The notes: a model not told the origin generated them from the sequence alone. 64,000 bases of DNA from Moraxellaceae bacterium (GCA_004173455.1 SECL01000001.1:84234-148233); one strand, 5' to 3'. Shown: positions 27,312 to 37,430, counted from the first letter of the stretch. Numbers and translations are program-made.

Positions 27312-30300
27312 ATGCGCTTTAATCTGTCTGAATGGGCGCTGAACAACCGCGCATTGGTATTGTTTTTGATGATCCTGCTGGCGCTGATTGGTTTTGTGTC
27401 CTACAGCAAGCTGGGTCAAAGTGAAGATCCACCCTTTACCTTTAAGGTGATGGTGATTCAAACCTACTGGCCGGGAGCCAGCGCTGAGCAAGTGTCCTTA
27501 CAGGTCACCGATCGCATTGAAAAAAAGCTGATGGAAACCGGCGAATACGACAAGATCATTGCCTATTCACGTCCCGGCGAATCCATGATTACCTTTATGG
27601 CGCGTGATTCCATGCGCTCCAAGGACATTCCCGACCTGTGGTACAACGTGCGCAAAAAAGTCGGTGACATCAAGCAAACCCTGCCAGTGGGCGTACAAGG
27701 GCCGTATTTTAACGATGAATTTGGCGATACCTTTGGCAATATTTATGTGCTGACCGGCAAGGATTTTGACTATGCCGTGCTTAAGGAATATGCCGACCGC
27801 CTGCAACTGCAATTGCAGCGGGTCAAGGATGTGGCCAAAGTCGATCTGGTCGGCTTGCAGGATGAAAAAATCTGGATTGAGCTGTCCAACACCAAAGCGG
27901 TGAGTCTGGGTTTGCCGTTGAGTGCAGTGCAACAGGCGCTCGAAGCCCAGAATGCAGTGATGCCCGCCGGATATTTTGAAACGCCAACCGATCGTATTCA
28001 GCTTCGGGTCAGTGGCCAGTTTAAGTCGCTTGATGACATTAAAAACATGCCGATTTATGTGGCAGGTCGCAGCATTCGCTTAAATGACGTGGCTGATGTT
28101 TACCGAGGTTTTAGTGAACCGGCACAGCCGCGCATGCGTTTTATGGGCGACAATGGCATTGGCATTGCGGTGGCGATGAAAAAGGGCGGCGACATTCTGG
28201 CGTTAGGCCAAAATCTGGAAACTGAGTTTGCCCGTTTGCAGGATACCTTGCCGGCTGGCATGCAGTTGCGCAAAGTGTCGGATCAGCCTGCTGCGGTGAA
28301 GGAAAGCGTGGGTGAATTTATCCGGGTGCTGGCCGAAGCGGTGATTATTGTTTTAATTGTCAGCTTTTTTTCCCTAGGTTTTCGCACTGGACTGGTGGTG
28401 GCATTTTCCATTCCGCTGGTGTTAGCCATGACCTTTGCGGTGATGAATTATTTTGATGTGGGACTGCACAAGATTTCCTTGGGTGCCTTGGTACTGGCGC
28501 TGGGTCTGCTGGTGGATGATGCCATTATTGCAGTCGAAATGATGGCGATTAAAATGGAGCAGGGCTTTACCCGGATTAAGGCAGCCGGATTTATGTGGCA
28601 AAGCACCGCCTTTCCCATGCTCACTGGCACGCTGATTACTGCGGCGGGCTTTTTGCCGATTGCCACCGCACAGTCCGGCACTGGCGAATATACCCGTTCC
28701 ATTTTTGAAGTGGTGACCATTGCGTTGCTGGTGTCGTGGGTGGCTGCTGTGATGTTTGTGCCTTACTTGGGCGACAAGCTGCTGCCGGATTTGAGCCAAA
28801 TGAATCATCAGGCGCCGTGGTATCAACGTCTGTGGTTACGGCTTAAATCCAAAAAAAGGTCTCCAACAGATCCATCAATTCCACCAGACCAAGCCCTTTA
28901 TCCGCAGGGACGCAATCAACAGGAACTTCACCAACAGGCGCTTACGCAATCAACGCTTGAGGCACAACACGATACACATGATCCCTATGCCAGCCGCTTT
29001 TACCAGCAGTTCCGCCGACTGGTGCAGTGGTGCGTACGCTACCGTAAAACCGTGATTGGTATTACCGTGGCGGCGTTTATTGGCTCGATCATGCTATTTG
29101 GTCTGGTGCAGCAGCAGTTTTTCCCGCCATCTAACCGGCTGGAAATCATGGTGGATTTAAAACTGGCTGAAGGCGCTTCCTTAAAAGCCACCGAAAGCCA
29201 AGTAGCACGCCTTGAAAAACTACTCAAAAACCATCCGGGCATTGAAAACTATGTGGCGTATGTCGGCACCGGTTCGCCGCGCTTTTATTTGCCGCTGGAT
29301 CAGCAATTGCCACAGGCCAGCTTTGCCCAGTTTGTGGTGTTGGCCAAAACTATTGAAGACCGCGATGCACTGCGGCAGTGGCTCATCAATACCTTAAATA
29401 CCCAGTTCCCTGATGTGCGCAACCGGGTGTCATTGCTGGAAAATGGCCCGCCAGTGGGCTATCCGGTGCAATTTCGCGTGTCTGGTGAAGACATGCAGCA
29501 GGTACGCCAGATTGCGCGTCAGGTGGCCGCCAAGATTGGTGAAAATCCCAATGTGACCAATGTGCATCTGGACTGGCAGGAACCCAGCAAGATCATTTAT
29601 CTGGACATTGATCAGGATCGGGCGCGGGCACTGGGTGTGAACAGCAGCACGCTGGCACAGTTTTTACAAAGTTCGATTAGCGGCATGGACATTAGCCAGT
29701 ACCGTGAAAAACGCGAACTGATTCAAATCCGCATCCGGGGCGCTGAACAGGAGCGGGCACAGGTCGAAAATCTGGCCAGTCTTGCCGTGCCCAGCAGCAA
29801 TGGCGGCAGCGTGCCACTGGCGCAAATTGCCAGCCTGCGCTATGGTTTTGAAGAAGGCATTATCTGGCATCGTAACCGCTTGCCCACTGTGACCGTGCGT
29901 GCCGATATTCGCACCAAAGAGCAGCCGGTAACACTGGTTAACCAGATTTCGCCCACGCTGGATGGTATTCGCCAAAACCTGCCCAGTGGTTATTTGCTGG
30001 ATGTAGGCGGTACGGTTGAGGACTCTGCGCGCGGCCAAAGTTCAGTCAATGCCGGTATGCCGTTGTTTCTGGTGGTGGTGATGGCCCTACTCATGCTGCA
30101 ACTGCGCAGTATTTCGCGCACCCTCATGGTGATGCTGACCGCGCCGCTGGGTCTGATCGGCGTGGTACTGTTTTTGCTGCTGCTCAACAAGCCCTTTGGC
30201 TTTGTGGCCATGCTGGGCACCATTGCATTGTCCGGTATGATTATGCGTAATTCGCTGATTTTAATTGATCAGATTGAGCAGGATATCCTGAGTGGTTTGA

Positions 30301-30527
30301 GTCCGTGGCACGCTATTACCGAAGCCACTGTTCGACGTTTCCGGCCGATCGTACTAACAGCATTGGCGGCGGTGCTGGCCATGATTCCGCTGTCACGCAG
30401 TATTTTCTTTGGCCCCATGGCAGTGGCGATTATGGGTGGCCTGATCGTGGCCACCGCATTAACCCTGTTGTTCCTGCCTGCGCTCTATGCAGCGTGGTTT
30501 AAGGTAAAACCTCCACAAGCCAGCTAA
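27312..30527 (+). CDS. RND multidrug efflux permease
   Basis: This 1071-aa inner-membrane proton/drug antiporter is of the AcrB-like HAE1 type. It opens with a first membrane helix (NNRALVLFLMILLALIGFVSY), then the porter domain. Helix 4 carries the proton-relay pair Asp402-Asp403 in GLLVDDAIIAVEM. A charged Gln/Pro/Ser-rich loop (about residues 510-565) lies between the two halves. The second half repeats the layout and ends with helices through LFLPALYAAWF. It works with the adaptor upstream and must borrow an outer-membrane channel encoded elsewhere. The substrate cannot be told from sequence. Confidence 0.95.
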   Translation: MRFNLSEWALNNRALVLFLMILLALIGFVSYSKLGQSEDPPFTFKVMVIQTYWPGASAEQVSLQVTDRIEKKLMETGEYDKIIAYSRPGESMITFMARDSMRSKDIPDLWYNVRKKVGDIKQTLPVGVQGPYFNDEFGDTFGNIYVLTGKDFDYAVLKEYADRLQLQLQRVKDVAKVDLVGLQDEKIWIELSNTKAVSLGLPLSAVQQALEAQNAVMPAGYFETPTDRIQLRVSGQFKSLDDIKNMPIYVAGRSIRLNDVADVYRGFSEPAQPRMRFMGDNGIGIAVAMKKGGDILALGQNLETEFARLQDTLPAGMQLRKVSDQPAAVKESVGEFIRVLAEAVIIVLIVSFFSLGFRTGLVVAFSIPLVLAMTFAVMNYFDVGLHKISLGALVLALGLLVDDAIIAVEMMAIKMEQGFTRIKAAGFMWQSTAFPMLTGTLITAAGFLPIATAQSGTGEYTRSIFEVVTIALLVSWVAAVMFVPYLGDKLLPDLSQMNHQAPWYQRLWLRLKSKKRSPTDPSIPPDQALYPQGRNQQELHQQALTQSTLEAQHDTHDPYASRFYQQFRRLVQWCVRYRKTVIGITVAAFIGSIMLFGLVQQQFFPPSNRLEIMVDLKLAEGASLKATESQVARLEKLLKNHPGIENYVAYVGTGSPRFYLPLDQQLPQASFAQFVVLAKTIEDRDALRQWLINTLNTQFPDVRNRVSLLENGPPVGYPVQFRVSGEDMQQVRQIARQVAAKIGENPNVTNVHLDWQEPSKIIYLDIDQDRARALGVNSSTLAQFLQSSISGMDISQYREKRELIQIRIRGAEQERAQVENLASLAVPSSNGGSVPLAQIASLRYGFEEGIIWHRNRLPTVTVRADIRTKEQPVTLVNQISPTLDGIRQNLPSGYLLDVGGTVEDSARGQSSVNAGMPLFLVVVMALLMLQLRSISRTLMVMLTAPLGLIGVVLFLLLLNKPFGFVAMLGTIALSGMIMRNSLILIDQIEQDILSGLSPWHAITEATVRRFRPIVLTALAAVLAMIPLSRSIFFGPMAVAIMGGLIVATALTLLFLPALYAAWFKVKPPQAS

Positions 30528-30538
30528 ATTTGGTTATA

Positions 30539-30587
30539 TTGCTACACCTTAAGCCATGCAGTGTTAGATCAGCTTAAGGTGTAGCAA
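30539..30587. repeat. Perfect 16-bp inverted repeat after the efflux operon
   Basis: Arms at 30539-30554 and 30572-30587 are perfect complements with a 17-base loop. There is no T-tract. It may end the efflux operon, or be one of a pair with the hairpin at 31064-31116, which has the same loop length. Confidence 0.6.
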
Positions 30588-30688
30588 CGGGATGGTGATG
30601 AGTTAGGCATTTACAGCATAGACTGATGTGCCAGTCACCCATCCAGAATAATCATAATGTGGGCAATTGGGGAAATCAGAGGGACAGC

Positions 30689-31060
30689 ATGGCAGCACGG
30701 ACAGCACTTTCACAGCAGCAGTGGGTAGGCATCAATTATGGTCTGATGTTGCTGTCGCTGTTTTTAGGAATTGGCGTACTGATTGCGCTATGGAGCAGTT
30801 ATCATTTTTTAAACCAGAGTCAGGATTTGTGGTTGCGCGCCCATCACTTGTGGATCATGCGAAGTTGTGCGGGTTTGCTTGGGTTCTTGATGGTAAATAG
30901 TCTATTGCTTGTGCCATTGTTTTGGCTGCCCATTACTCAGGGCGTTGGCTATTATTGTGTGCTGGCTGGGGTAGGGTTTGCTGCCTTAGTTTGGCTATGG
31001 TTTTTATATCGCAGTGTTCAGGGATTAGCGGCATTTATAAAAGGTAAATCGGTATATTGA
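30689..31060 (+). CDS. Small membrane protein, three predicted helices
   Basis: The ATG at 30689 (MAARTALSQQQ) has AGAGGGA a few bases upstream, so the longer frame from 30626 is discarded; 123 aa remain. Three hydrophobic segments are visible (about residues 15-38, 57-80 and 86-108), with basic residues at the C-terminal end (FIKGKSVY). I do not recognise the family. It sits alone between two perfect hairpins, one just before and one just after it. Confidence 0.7.
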   Translation: MAARTALSQQQWVGINYGLMLLSLFLGIGVLIALWSSYHFLNQSQDLWLRAHHLWIMRSCAGLLGFLMVNSLLLVPLFWLPITQGVGYYCVLAGVGFAALVWLWFLYRSVQGLAAFIKGKSVY

Positions 31061-31063
31061 TTA

Positions 31064-31116
31064 AATAGTAGGCTTTAGACTGGCAGAACTCATATGTTAG
31101 TCTAAAGCCTACTATT
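31064..31116. repeat. Perfect 18-bp inverted repeat before the TOPRIM gene
   Basis: Arms at 31064-31081 and 31099-31116 are perfect complements with a 17-base loop. No T-tract follows. It begins four bases after the membrane-protein stop and ends 26 bases before the next ATG, so it could be a terminator, an mRNA stabiliser or the edge of the AT-rich insert. Confidence 0.65.
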
Positions 31117-31142
31117 GAGAAACTTAATGGCTAGCTAATAAT

Positions 31143-32678
31143 ATGGAAAATAATCAAAAAAACCTCGAAATATTCTTTAAAGAATATCTAGAAAAATGGT
31201 CTTGTATTCAACAAAACCCTTTAATGAGTGAAACTAAAATTATTCGCTTTGCACGAGATAGAGGAATACTAGTTTCAGGTAGCATAACCGGCGATCCAAG
31301 CAATTTTTTAGAAAGGGATTGGTTGAGTTCAGATGAGCTACCTGCTAATAAAAGAACCTTATTTCATCCCTTTAGAATATATTCTTTACATATAATTGTA
31401 AGTATGTGTGATTTACATATATCGCCATCTTCCTCTTTAAATAGAGATTCTTATAAAAATTATTTGATAAAAGTAAGTGAGTTTTTACCTTCATTAGAAT
31501 TTATTACAGAAAAAGTAAGAGTAGCAAATGAGATTACTAATTTAGCGATACTCTTAGAACCTATATACTGGCCAATAATTACATCACGTACTAGATATTC
31601 AAGTCCTATGACTTATGACGAACATAAATTAAAAGTAGAGCTTTACAAAGAAAAAATATTAGTTTTTGTGAAAAATCTTGATCCTAATATATGGTGTGAG
31701 CACCATAAAAATTTAAGAATAACTGCGGCAAAACTAGATGGTAATACTGACCTTTATCTATTGCTTCGTTCAGCACCTTGGGAAAAAAGGAAGCAAATCA
31801 CTGGTCAGATAGGCGGTGCATTGTGGTTTAGGCATATTGCTGAGGTTATCAGACGGGCATTTACTGACGTTCACAATGTCACTTGGTTAGAAGAGGATCA
31901 GGCTGTTGGACAGTGGCATATTGGAACTAGAGAAAGAATATATGGTACAGAACGTCCTATTGATAATATTCTGATATCCAGACCACACTTGGCATTTGAA
32001 TTTGGTTTATATACTGGAAGTACTATCAGATGGTATTTAGAAGGTGAGACTGAGTATTACGCTGCACTATTTGCTTTGCCAAAAGCAGCCTTAGGCGGAA
32101 TAGAGGTTATTAACCTAAAGGGTGCTGTTGGAAATGAAAAAGCAAATATTGCATTACGGTTAACTGATGGTTTAGCTCAAGATAAAGAGTTGCGAAGATT
32201 TAGTTTCATATCTTTTGATAATGATGTGCCTGCAAATACAAAAGCTATTAGAAAGCAGATTGAGGCTGGTAATGTGGTGGGATACATCAATTGCAATCAG
32301 CCTGATTTTGAGTTCGGTAATTTTACCTTAGAAGAATTAGTAGAAATTGCTGCTCGGATAGATGAAGAACAGGGAGCTGATACTGAAAAACTTAGAACAG
32401 GTAATCAAGATAAAATAGATACTGGTAAAAAATTTGAAGCTTATTATTGTCAATATTCAAATATAGGAAAAGCCTTGAAAGGTGAAAAATGGGGCAGAGC
32501 TTTAGCTAATTATGCATTAGATTATCCACTAAGAGAGGATAATAATTGCAAGCGTCCATTCATTGAAACATTGGATTGGGTGTTATCGAGCAGAAAAGTG
32601 AGATATGAATATCAAAGAGATAACTTCTATATAGATTTACATGACTTTAAAAATAAAAATATAATTTCCAATAATTAA
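31143..32678 (+). CDS. Putative TOPRIM (OLD-like) nuclease, possible defence protein
   Basis: This 511-aa protein has no recognised N-terminal domain. Around residue 300 it carries WYLEGETEYYAALFALP with the acidic Glu300, followed by GIEVINLKGA, then a hydrophobic strand FISFDNDVPA with Asp359 and Asp361. That order, E-G-x-T-E then D-x-D, is the signature of TOPRIM domains in OLD-family nucleases. The usual OLD ATPase (Walker A) is absent, so this would be a free-standing version. The gene is strongly AT-rich unlike its neighbours, uses codons such as AGA and ATA, and is flanked by a hairpin and a terminator, which suggests horizontal gain. A role against phage is inferred from OLD relatives. 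Confidence 0.6.
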   Translation: MENNQKNLEIFFKEYLEKWSCIQQNPLMSETKIIRFARDRGILVSGSITGDPSNFLERDWLSSDELPANKRTLFHPFRIYSLHIIVSMCDLHISPSSSLNRDSYKNYLIKVSEFLPSLEFITEKVRVANEITNLAILLEPIYWPIITSRTRYSSPMTYDEHKLKVELYKEKILVFVKNLDPNIWCEHHKNLRITAAKLDGNTDLYLLLRSAPWEKRKQITGQIGGALWFRHIAEVIRRAFTDVHNVTWLEEDQAVGQWHIGTRERIYGTERPIDNILISRPHLAFEFGLYTGSTIRWYLEGETEYYAALFALPKAALGGIEVINLKGAVGNEKANIALRLTDGLAQDKELRRFSFISFDNDVPANTKAIRKQIEAGNVVGYINCNQPDFEFGNFTLEELVEIAARIDEEQGADTEKLRTGNQDKIDTGKKFEAYYCQYSNIGKALKGEKWGRALANYALDYPLREDNNCKRPFIETLDWVLSSRKVRYEYQRDNFYIDLHDFKNKNIISNN

Positions 32679-32721
32679 AGTATGAGTAGTTAGCTATTTT
32701 ATGAGTAACTTTTATTTGGAT

Positions 32722-32753
32722 AAAATGGAAGCTGAGCCTGAGCTTCCATTTTT
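32722..32753 (+). terminator. Terminator after the TOPRIM gene
   Basis: A 12-bp stem (32722-32733 with 32741-32752) with a 7-base loop ends in a T-run; the A-rich left arm makes it usable from both sides. Confidence 0.88.
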
Positions 32754-32794
32754 ATTAAGGGCGGTAATTTAATTTTTTTGAGTGGTTTTTCACT

Positions 32795-34108
32795 TCACTG
32801 TGGCGACACCCGCCAGATCACATCACCCACGTCATCAGCGACTAGAATCGCACCGGCCTTACCCACTGCAACGCCCACTGGTCGACCCAGCGCATCGCCT
32901 TTTTCATTGACAAAACCAGTCAATACATCCTGCGGTTGACCAGCCGGCTGACCATTCTGGAACGGCACAAACACCACTTTATAACCACTGCGCGGTTTGC
33001 GGTTCCATGAACCATGCTGGCCAATTAAGGCACCATTTTTATATTGCGGCATCAAATTGGCGTTATAAAACGTCAGGCCAAGTGATGCGGTATGGTTGCC
33101 CAGTGCATAATCCGGTTGGATGGCTTTGGCCACCAGAGCGGGATTTTGTGACTTGACCCGAGCATCGACATGCTGGCCATAATAGCTGTACGGCCAGCCA
33201 TAAAAACCGCCGTCTTTTACCGAGGTCATGTAGTCGGGCACCAGATCATTACCAATCTCATCACGTTCATTCACAGCCGTCCATAGCGCGCCACTTTGCG
33301 GCTGCCAGTCCATGCCGTTGGGATTGCGCAATCCGGTTGCAAAAGGGCGTACCTGCTTACTGGCAATATCAAATTCCAGAATGCGTGCGCGGTCTGTTTC
33401 CTTGTCCAGTCCATTTTCAGCGGCATTGCTGTTAGAACCCACGGTAATATACAGTTTGCTGCCATCAGCACTGGCAATCACATTTTTGGTCCAGTGATGG
33501 TTAATTGGCCCGGCAGGCAAGTCCAGCACCTTTTGCCCTGCTGTGCTAATGCTGGTTGCGCCCACTTGATACGGAAAGCTAAGCACTGCATCGGTATTGG
33601 CCACATACAGGGTGTTGCCGACCAGCGTCATGCCAAAAGGCGAGTTCAGATTTTTCAAAAACACGCTGTGCTGATCGGCAATGCCATCGCCATTGGTATC
33701 GCGCAGTAAGCTAATTTGGTTGGCGCTGGGATGCGATGAACCCGCGCGTTTCATCACCAGTTTCATGATTTTGCCCTTAATACCGGCACTGTCCTTGGGC
33801 TTGGGCGGGGCATCAGTTTCAGCCACCAGCACATCACCATTGGGCAGCACGTATAGCCAACGCGGGTGCATTAGGCCAGCCGCAAATTTTTGTACTTTTA
33901 GGCCACTTGCTGCCACGGGCATGCGATCGGCAGGCCAGCCTTTGGCTGGTGCAATATTGACGGTGGGAATCAGTTTTTTGTGTGGCGCGGGCAGTACCGG
34001 ATTGGCACCGTAACTGGCTGACAACGGTAGGGTGGCTTGGTGCATGCAGCCGCTCAGGCACAGCAGGCTGGCACTGGCCAGTACAGAAATTTTAAAGTGG
34101 ACAAACAT
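32795..34108 (-). CDS. PQQ sugar/L-sorbosone dehydrogenase-like lipoprotein
   Basis: The ATG at 34108 has GGAGCTG upstream. The 437-aa protein has a lipoprotein signal (lipobox LSGC at about residue 20) and a six-bladed beta-propeller of the soluble glucose/sorbosone dehydrogenase type. Signs include [15 protein letters not shown], the calcium-like [33 protein letters not shown] and the final [15 protein letters not shown]. Members oxidise sugars or aldoses with PQQ in the periplasm and pass electrons to the chain, but many relatives have no proven substrate. It is divergent from dnaJ. Confidence 0.85.
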   Translation of the reverse strand: MFVHFKISVLASASLLCLSGCMHQATLPLSASYGANPVLPAPHKKLIPTVNIAPAKGWPADRMPVAASGLKVQKFAAGLMHPRWLYVLPNGDVLVAETDAPPKPKDSAGIKGKIMKLVMKRAGSSHPSANQISLLRDTNGDGIADQHSVFLKNLNSPFGMTLVGNTLYVANTDAVLSFPYQVGATSISTAGQKVLDLPAGPINHHWTKNVIASADGSKLYITVGSNSNAAENGLDKETDRARILEFDIASKQVRPFATGLRNPNGMDWQPQSGALWTAVNERDEIGNDLVPDYMTSVKDGGFYGWPYSYYGQHVDARVKSQNPALVAKAIQPDYALGNHTASLGLTFYNANLMPQYKNGALIGQHGSWNRKPRSGYKVVFVPFQNGQPAGQPQDVLTGFVNEKGDALGRPVGVAVGKAGAILVADDVGDVIWRVSPQ

Positions 34109-34470
34109 AATAGCAGCTCCAGTCAGCATAGATAAAATGGCCTGAAGATGCCTATTTTCTGGATCCGATTTATCTCAAAAACCGGTTCAGCTTGTCTGGG
34201 GCAGCGACATCCGTGGCCTGTGCGCGTTGTTGTGGATCTACTGTAGGCCAATGCGCAAAAATTATTGTCATGGTCGTGTTGATTCAGGTAGCGGATTGGT
34301 TACAGCAAATAATTCATTTTAGACGGTTTTTTATATACCGCTGTCTTGGATTTTTTTATACAGCGCCTTTGCCGCAATTTTTATGAAAAATAGGGCTTGC
34401 AAAAACACCACATTGCCCCAAGATTAGCCGCAATTGTTCAATTGATTTTCGGTTAGGAGTTGTGCCAGCC
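34109..34470. other. Intergenic region upstream of dnaJ
   Basis: In 362 bases between divergent genes I see no coding frame that looks real. The right end holds a heat-shock-type promoter for dnaJ. The left part presumably holds the promoter of the sugar dehydrogenase, but I cannot place it. Confidence 0.55.
34396..34424 (+). promoter_or_regulatory. Sigma-32-type promoter for dnaJ
   Basis: CTTGCAA (34396-34402) and CCCCAAGAT (34416-34424) are separated by 13 bases, close to the sigma-32 consensus CTTGAAA and CCCCATnT. It lies about 45 bases before the dnaJ start codon, where a heat-shock promoter is expected. Confidence 0.75.
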
Positions 34471-35577
34471 ATGGCAAAGAGAGATTACTACGAGGTTCTA
34501 GGGTTATCCAAAGGTGCCAGCGAAGACGAAATTAAAAAGGCCTATCGCAAGCTGGCCATGAAATATCATCCAGATCGTAATCCTGATAACAAGGACGCGG
34601 AAGACAAGTTCAAGGAGGCTTCCGAAGCCTATGAAGTTTTGTCCGATAGCGACAAGCGTTCTGCCTATGATCGCATGGGTCACAGTGCCTTTGAGGGCAT
34701 GGGCGGTATGGGCGGCGGTGGCTTTAATGCGCAGGATATCTTTAGCCAGTTTGGTGATATTTTTGGTGACATGTTTGGTGGTCGTGGTGGCGGCGGCCAG
34801 CGTCAACGCCGTGGTGCCGACCTGCGCTATGTGATGGAACTGACCCTTGAAGAAGCGGTCAAGGGTGTGAAAAAAACCATCAGCTTTACCGCGCCTGCTG
34901 CCTGTGAAGCCTGTAACGGCAAAGGTTCCAAAAACCCTGAAGATGTCACTACCTGCCAGACCTGTCATGGTGCTGGACAAGTGCGTATGCAACAGGGTTT
35001 CTTTTCGGTACAGCAAACCTGTCATACCTGTCATGGCAGTGGCAAGATTGTTAAAAACCCGTGTAATGTCTGCCATGGTGCGGGTGTGGCCGAACGTAAG
35101 CGTACTTTGGAAGTGAGCATTCCTGCTGGCGTAGACAATGGCGACCGCGTGCGCCTGACCGGTGAAGGTGAAGCCGGTGGTGCTGGTGCGCAGGCTGGTG
35201 ATTTGTACGTGGAAGTGGTGGTGCGCGAGCATGCAGTATTCCAGCGTGACGGTGCCGACCTGTATATGGACGTGCCGATTAGCTTTACCGATGCGGCGCT
35301 GGGCAAGGAAGTAGAAATTCCAACCCTTGATGGCCGTGTGAGCCTGAAAGTGCCAGAAGGTTCTCAGACCGGCAAGCTGTTCCGTTTGCGTGGCAAAGGA
35401 GTCAAACCGGTACGCACTAGCATGGTCGGTGATTTGCTGTGCCGTGTGGTGGTTGAAACCCCGGTTAACCTGACCAGCCGCCAAAAAGAATTGCTACAGG
35501 AATTGCAAGCCACGCTGGATGGCGATGACAAACAATCACCCAAGAAAAAATCATTCTTTGAGCGGTTGTTTGACTAA
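34471..35577 (+). CDS. dnaJ: Chaperone protein DnaJ
   Basis: This Hsp40 co-chaperone stimulates the DnaK ATPase and delivers unfolded clients. The 368 aa show the full type I layout: a J-domain with HPD at residues 33-35, a Gly/Phe-rich linker (about 70-110), four zinc repeats ([32 protein letters not shown]) and the substrate-binding C-terminal domains. The ATG at 34471 gives the canonical [10 protein letters not shown]; a GTG three codons earlier is closer to the TAGGAG site. dnaK and grpE are not adjacent in this window. It ends with a strong terminator. Confidence 0.98.
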   Translation: MAKRDYYEVLGLSKGASEDEIKKAYRKLAMKYHPDRNPDNKDAEDKFKEASEAYEVLSDSDKRSAYDRMGHSAFEGMGGMGGGGFNAQDIFSQFGDIFGDMFGGRGGGGQRQRRGADLRYVMELTLEEAVKGVKKTISFTAPAACEACNGKGSKNPEDVTTCQTCHGAGQVRMQQGFFSVQQTCHTCHGSGKIVKNPCNVCHGAGVAERKRTLEVSIPAGVDNGDRVRLTGEGEAGGAGAQAGDLYVEVVVREHAVFQRDGADLYMDVPISFTDAALGKEVEIPTLDGRVSLKVPEGSQTGKLFRLRGKGVKPVRTSMVGDLLCRVVVETPVNLTSRQKELLQELQATLDGDDKQSPKKKSFFERLFD

Positions 35578-35628
35578 AGCGTGCTGTGACGAAATGCCGA
35601 TTCAGGTAGCCTGAGTTGGCGCATTGCT

Positions 35629-35669
35629 AAAAAAAGCCCATGGCTGTGAACTGCACCGTGGGCTTTTTT
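35629..35669 (+). terminator. Terminator after dnaJ
   Basis: A-run, GCCCATGG stem with one wobble against CCGTGGGC, then six T (35664-35669). Loop of 12 bases. Confidence 0.9.
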
Positions 35670-35807
35670 CTGTCTTTTTGACTGATAAATCCTGCTAAGT
35701 AGGGGAATTTACCCGCAAATCTGTAGCTTAATTCAAATTTACTCTATAGTAATGTGTTCAGATCCTTTGGGTCTCCAAACATTTTATACAAGGCTTTAGG
35801 AGCAAGC

Positions 35808-36620
35808 ATGGCAAATTCACCACGCATTGGCATTTTGGGCGCAGGCGGGCGCATGGGTCGTATGCTGATTCAGGCAGTGCATCAGGCCGGTTATCCGCTT
35901 GCCGCCGCAGTAGAGCGTGCCGGAAGTTCGCTGATTGGCACCGATGCAGGTGAGTTGGCTGGGGTCGGCAAGCTGGATGTACCGGTTGCCGCCAGTTTGC
36001 AGGACGTAATTGGCCAGTGCGATGTGGTGATTGATTTTTCCACGCCAGAGGCGACCGTCACTCATTTGCAGATTTGCCGTGATGCCAAGGTAGCTATTGT
36101 CATTGGCACTACCGGTCTATCTGAGGTACAACAGCAACTGGTCAGTGATACGGCGCAACAGATTCCGGTGGTATATTCCGGCAATTATTCGGTGGGCGTC
36201 AATGTGTCACTCAAAATGCTGGAACTGGCCGCCAAAGCCTTTGGTGACACAGTGGATATTGAAATTATTGAAGCCCATCACCGTCATAAAGTGGATGCAC
36301 CATCCGGCACCGCGTATATGATGGGGGAAACCGTTGCCAATGCGCTAGGGCGTAAGCTCAAGGACGTTGCGGTTTATGGGCGTGAAGGCCACACCGGCCC
36401 GCGCGATCGCCAGACCATTGGCTTTGAAACCATTCGGGGTGGCGATATTGTGGGCGAGCATACCGTGATGTTTATTGGCGAAGGCGAGCGGGTTGAGGTC
36501 AAACATCTGGCCACCAACCGGATGAATTTTGCCAGTGGTGCGGTACGTGCCGCCGCATGGGTTATCCAGCAACCGGTAGCCCGTTACGACATGCAGGACG
36601 TATTGTCATTAAAAAATTAA
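35808..36620 (+). CDS. dapB: 4-hydroxy-tetrahydrodipicolinate reductase
   Basis: This NAD(P)H enzyme makes tetrahydrodipicolinate for lysine and diaminopimelate (cell wall) synthesis. The ATG at 35808 follows AGGAG by five bases, giving 270 aa, normal for the family. The nucleotide-binding motif GAGGRMGRM is at the N-terminus, and the catalytic segment [15 protein letters not shown] holds the active His and Lys. It follows dnaJ, but with a terminator between, so it likely has its own promoter. Confidence 0.97.
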   Translation: MANSPRIGILGAGGRMGRMLIQAVHQAGYPLAAAVERAGSSLIGTDAGELAGVGKLDVPVAASLQDVIGQCDVVIDFSTPEATVTHLQICRDAKVAIVIGTTGLSEVQQQLVSDTAQQIPVVYSGNYSVGVNVSLKMLELAAKAFGDTVDIEIIEAHHRHKVDAPSGTAYMMGETVANALGRKLKDVAVYGREGHTGPRDRQTIGFETIRGGDIVGEHTVMFIGEGERVEVKHLATNRMNFASGAVRAAAWVIQQPVARYDMQDVLSLKN

Positions 36621-36676
36621 TGATCAAAACAACTAAAATCTCAGCCTTATACGCTGATCAGGCAGGATAGTAAATC

Positions 36677-37375
36677 ATGAAAAATCGCATCAACCGGCTT
36701 TCTGTACGCACACTGTGCCAAAGCATAGGCCTTAGCCTGCTGACCTTGGGTGCAGCGCATGCGGCGGCTGATATGTCCCAAGCCAAGCTTGCGATCAATA
36801 AGCACGGCATCAAGGTCTGGACGTATCAGTTGCCCAATAATCCTGCCTTTAACTATCGAGCCACCAGCGTGATTAATGCCAATGTGACCAGCGTTGCAGC
36901 GGTGATTCTGGATACCGATTCCCTGACGCGCTGGGTGCCCTATGTCAGTGATGTCGATGTGATTGAGCGCAATGACAGTAATGGCACGTTTATTATTCGC
37001 ATGCAGCTGGATTTTCCGTTCCCCTTGCAGGATCGTGATGTGCTGATTCAGGGCAGGATCAGTCAGGCTAGCGACGGTACGGTGACCATCAAAAACAAGG
37101 CCATTCAGGACAGTCGTGCGCCTGTACAGCATAATGTGGTGCGTTTAAATCACTATGAAGGCGACTGGACGTTAAAACCCTTGGGCGCTACCAAAACAGA
37201 AGTATCAACCACCGGTTATGGTGATCCGGGCGGTGTAATTCCCCTGAGCGTGGCCAACCTGTTTGTGCAGCAGCAGCCTTACCAGATGCTGGGACGCATG
37301 CAGGATTATGTTAAAAATAGCCGTTACCAAAATCCACGGCTGACCATGGTCAAAGACCCGTACGCCAAAAAATAA
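36677..37375 (+). CDS. Exported START-domain (lipid-binding-like) protein
   Basis: This 232-aa protein has a signal peptide cut near GAAHA and a single START/SRPBCC-type helix-grip domain: ATSVINANVTSVAAVILDTD, then WVPYVSDVDVIERND, FPFPLQDRDVLI and the C-terminal long helix. The family binds hydrophobic ligands in a deep pocket; the ligand is unknown here. An AGGA site lies about 9 bases before the ATG. It is 56 bases after dapB and may share its transcript. It ends at a bidirectional terminator. Confidence 0.85.
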   Translation: MKNRINRLSVRTLCQSIGLSLLTLGAAHAAADMSQAKLAINKHGIKVWTYQLPNNPAFNYRATSVINANVTSVAAVILDTDSLTRWVPYVSDVDVIERNDSNGTFIIRMQLDFPFPLQDRDVLIQGRISQASDGTVTIKNKAIQDSRAPVQHNVVRLNHYEGDWTLKPLGATKTEVSTTGYGDPGGVIPLSVANLFVQQQPYQMLGRMQDYVKNSRYQNPRLTMVKDPYAKK

Positions 37376-37430
37376 AATTTTTATGTAAAAAGCGGTACTT
37401 GCTCAATCAGTTTGGCCAGTACATGACCAA

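Noticed and set aside
34192..34386. A 64-codon plus-strand frame upstream of dnaJ
   Set aside because: Codon use and composition look random, no ribosome site is visible, and it lies in a probable promoter region.
34504..35484. A 326-codon frame on the minus strand across dnaJ
   Set aside because: It is the reverse reading of the dnaJ gene, whose plus-strand protein has all DnaJ motifs; the minus translation is Thr/His-rich and has no family signs or ribosome site.
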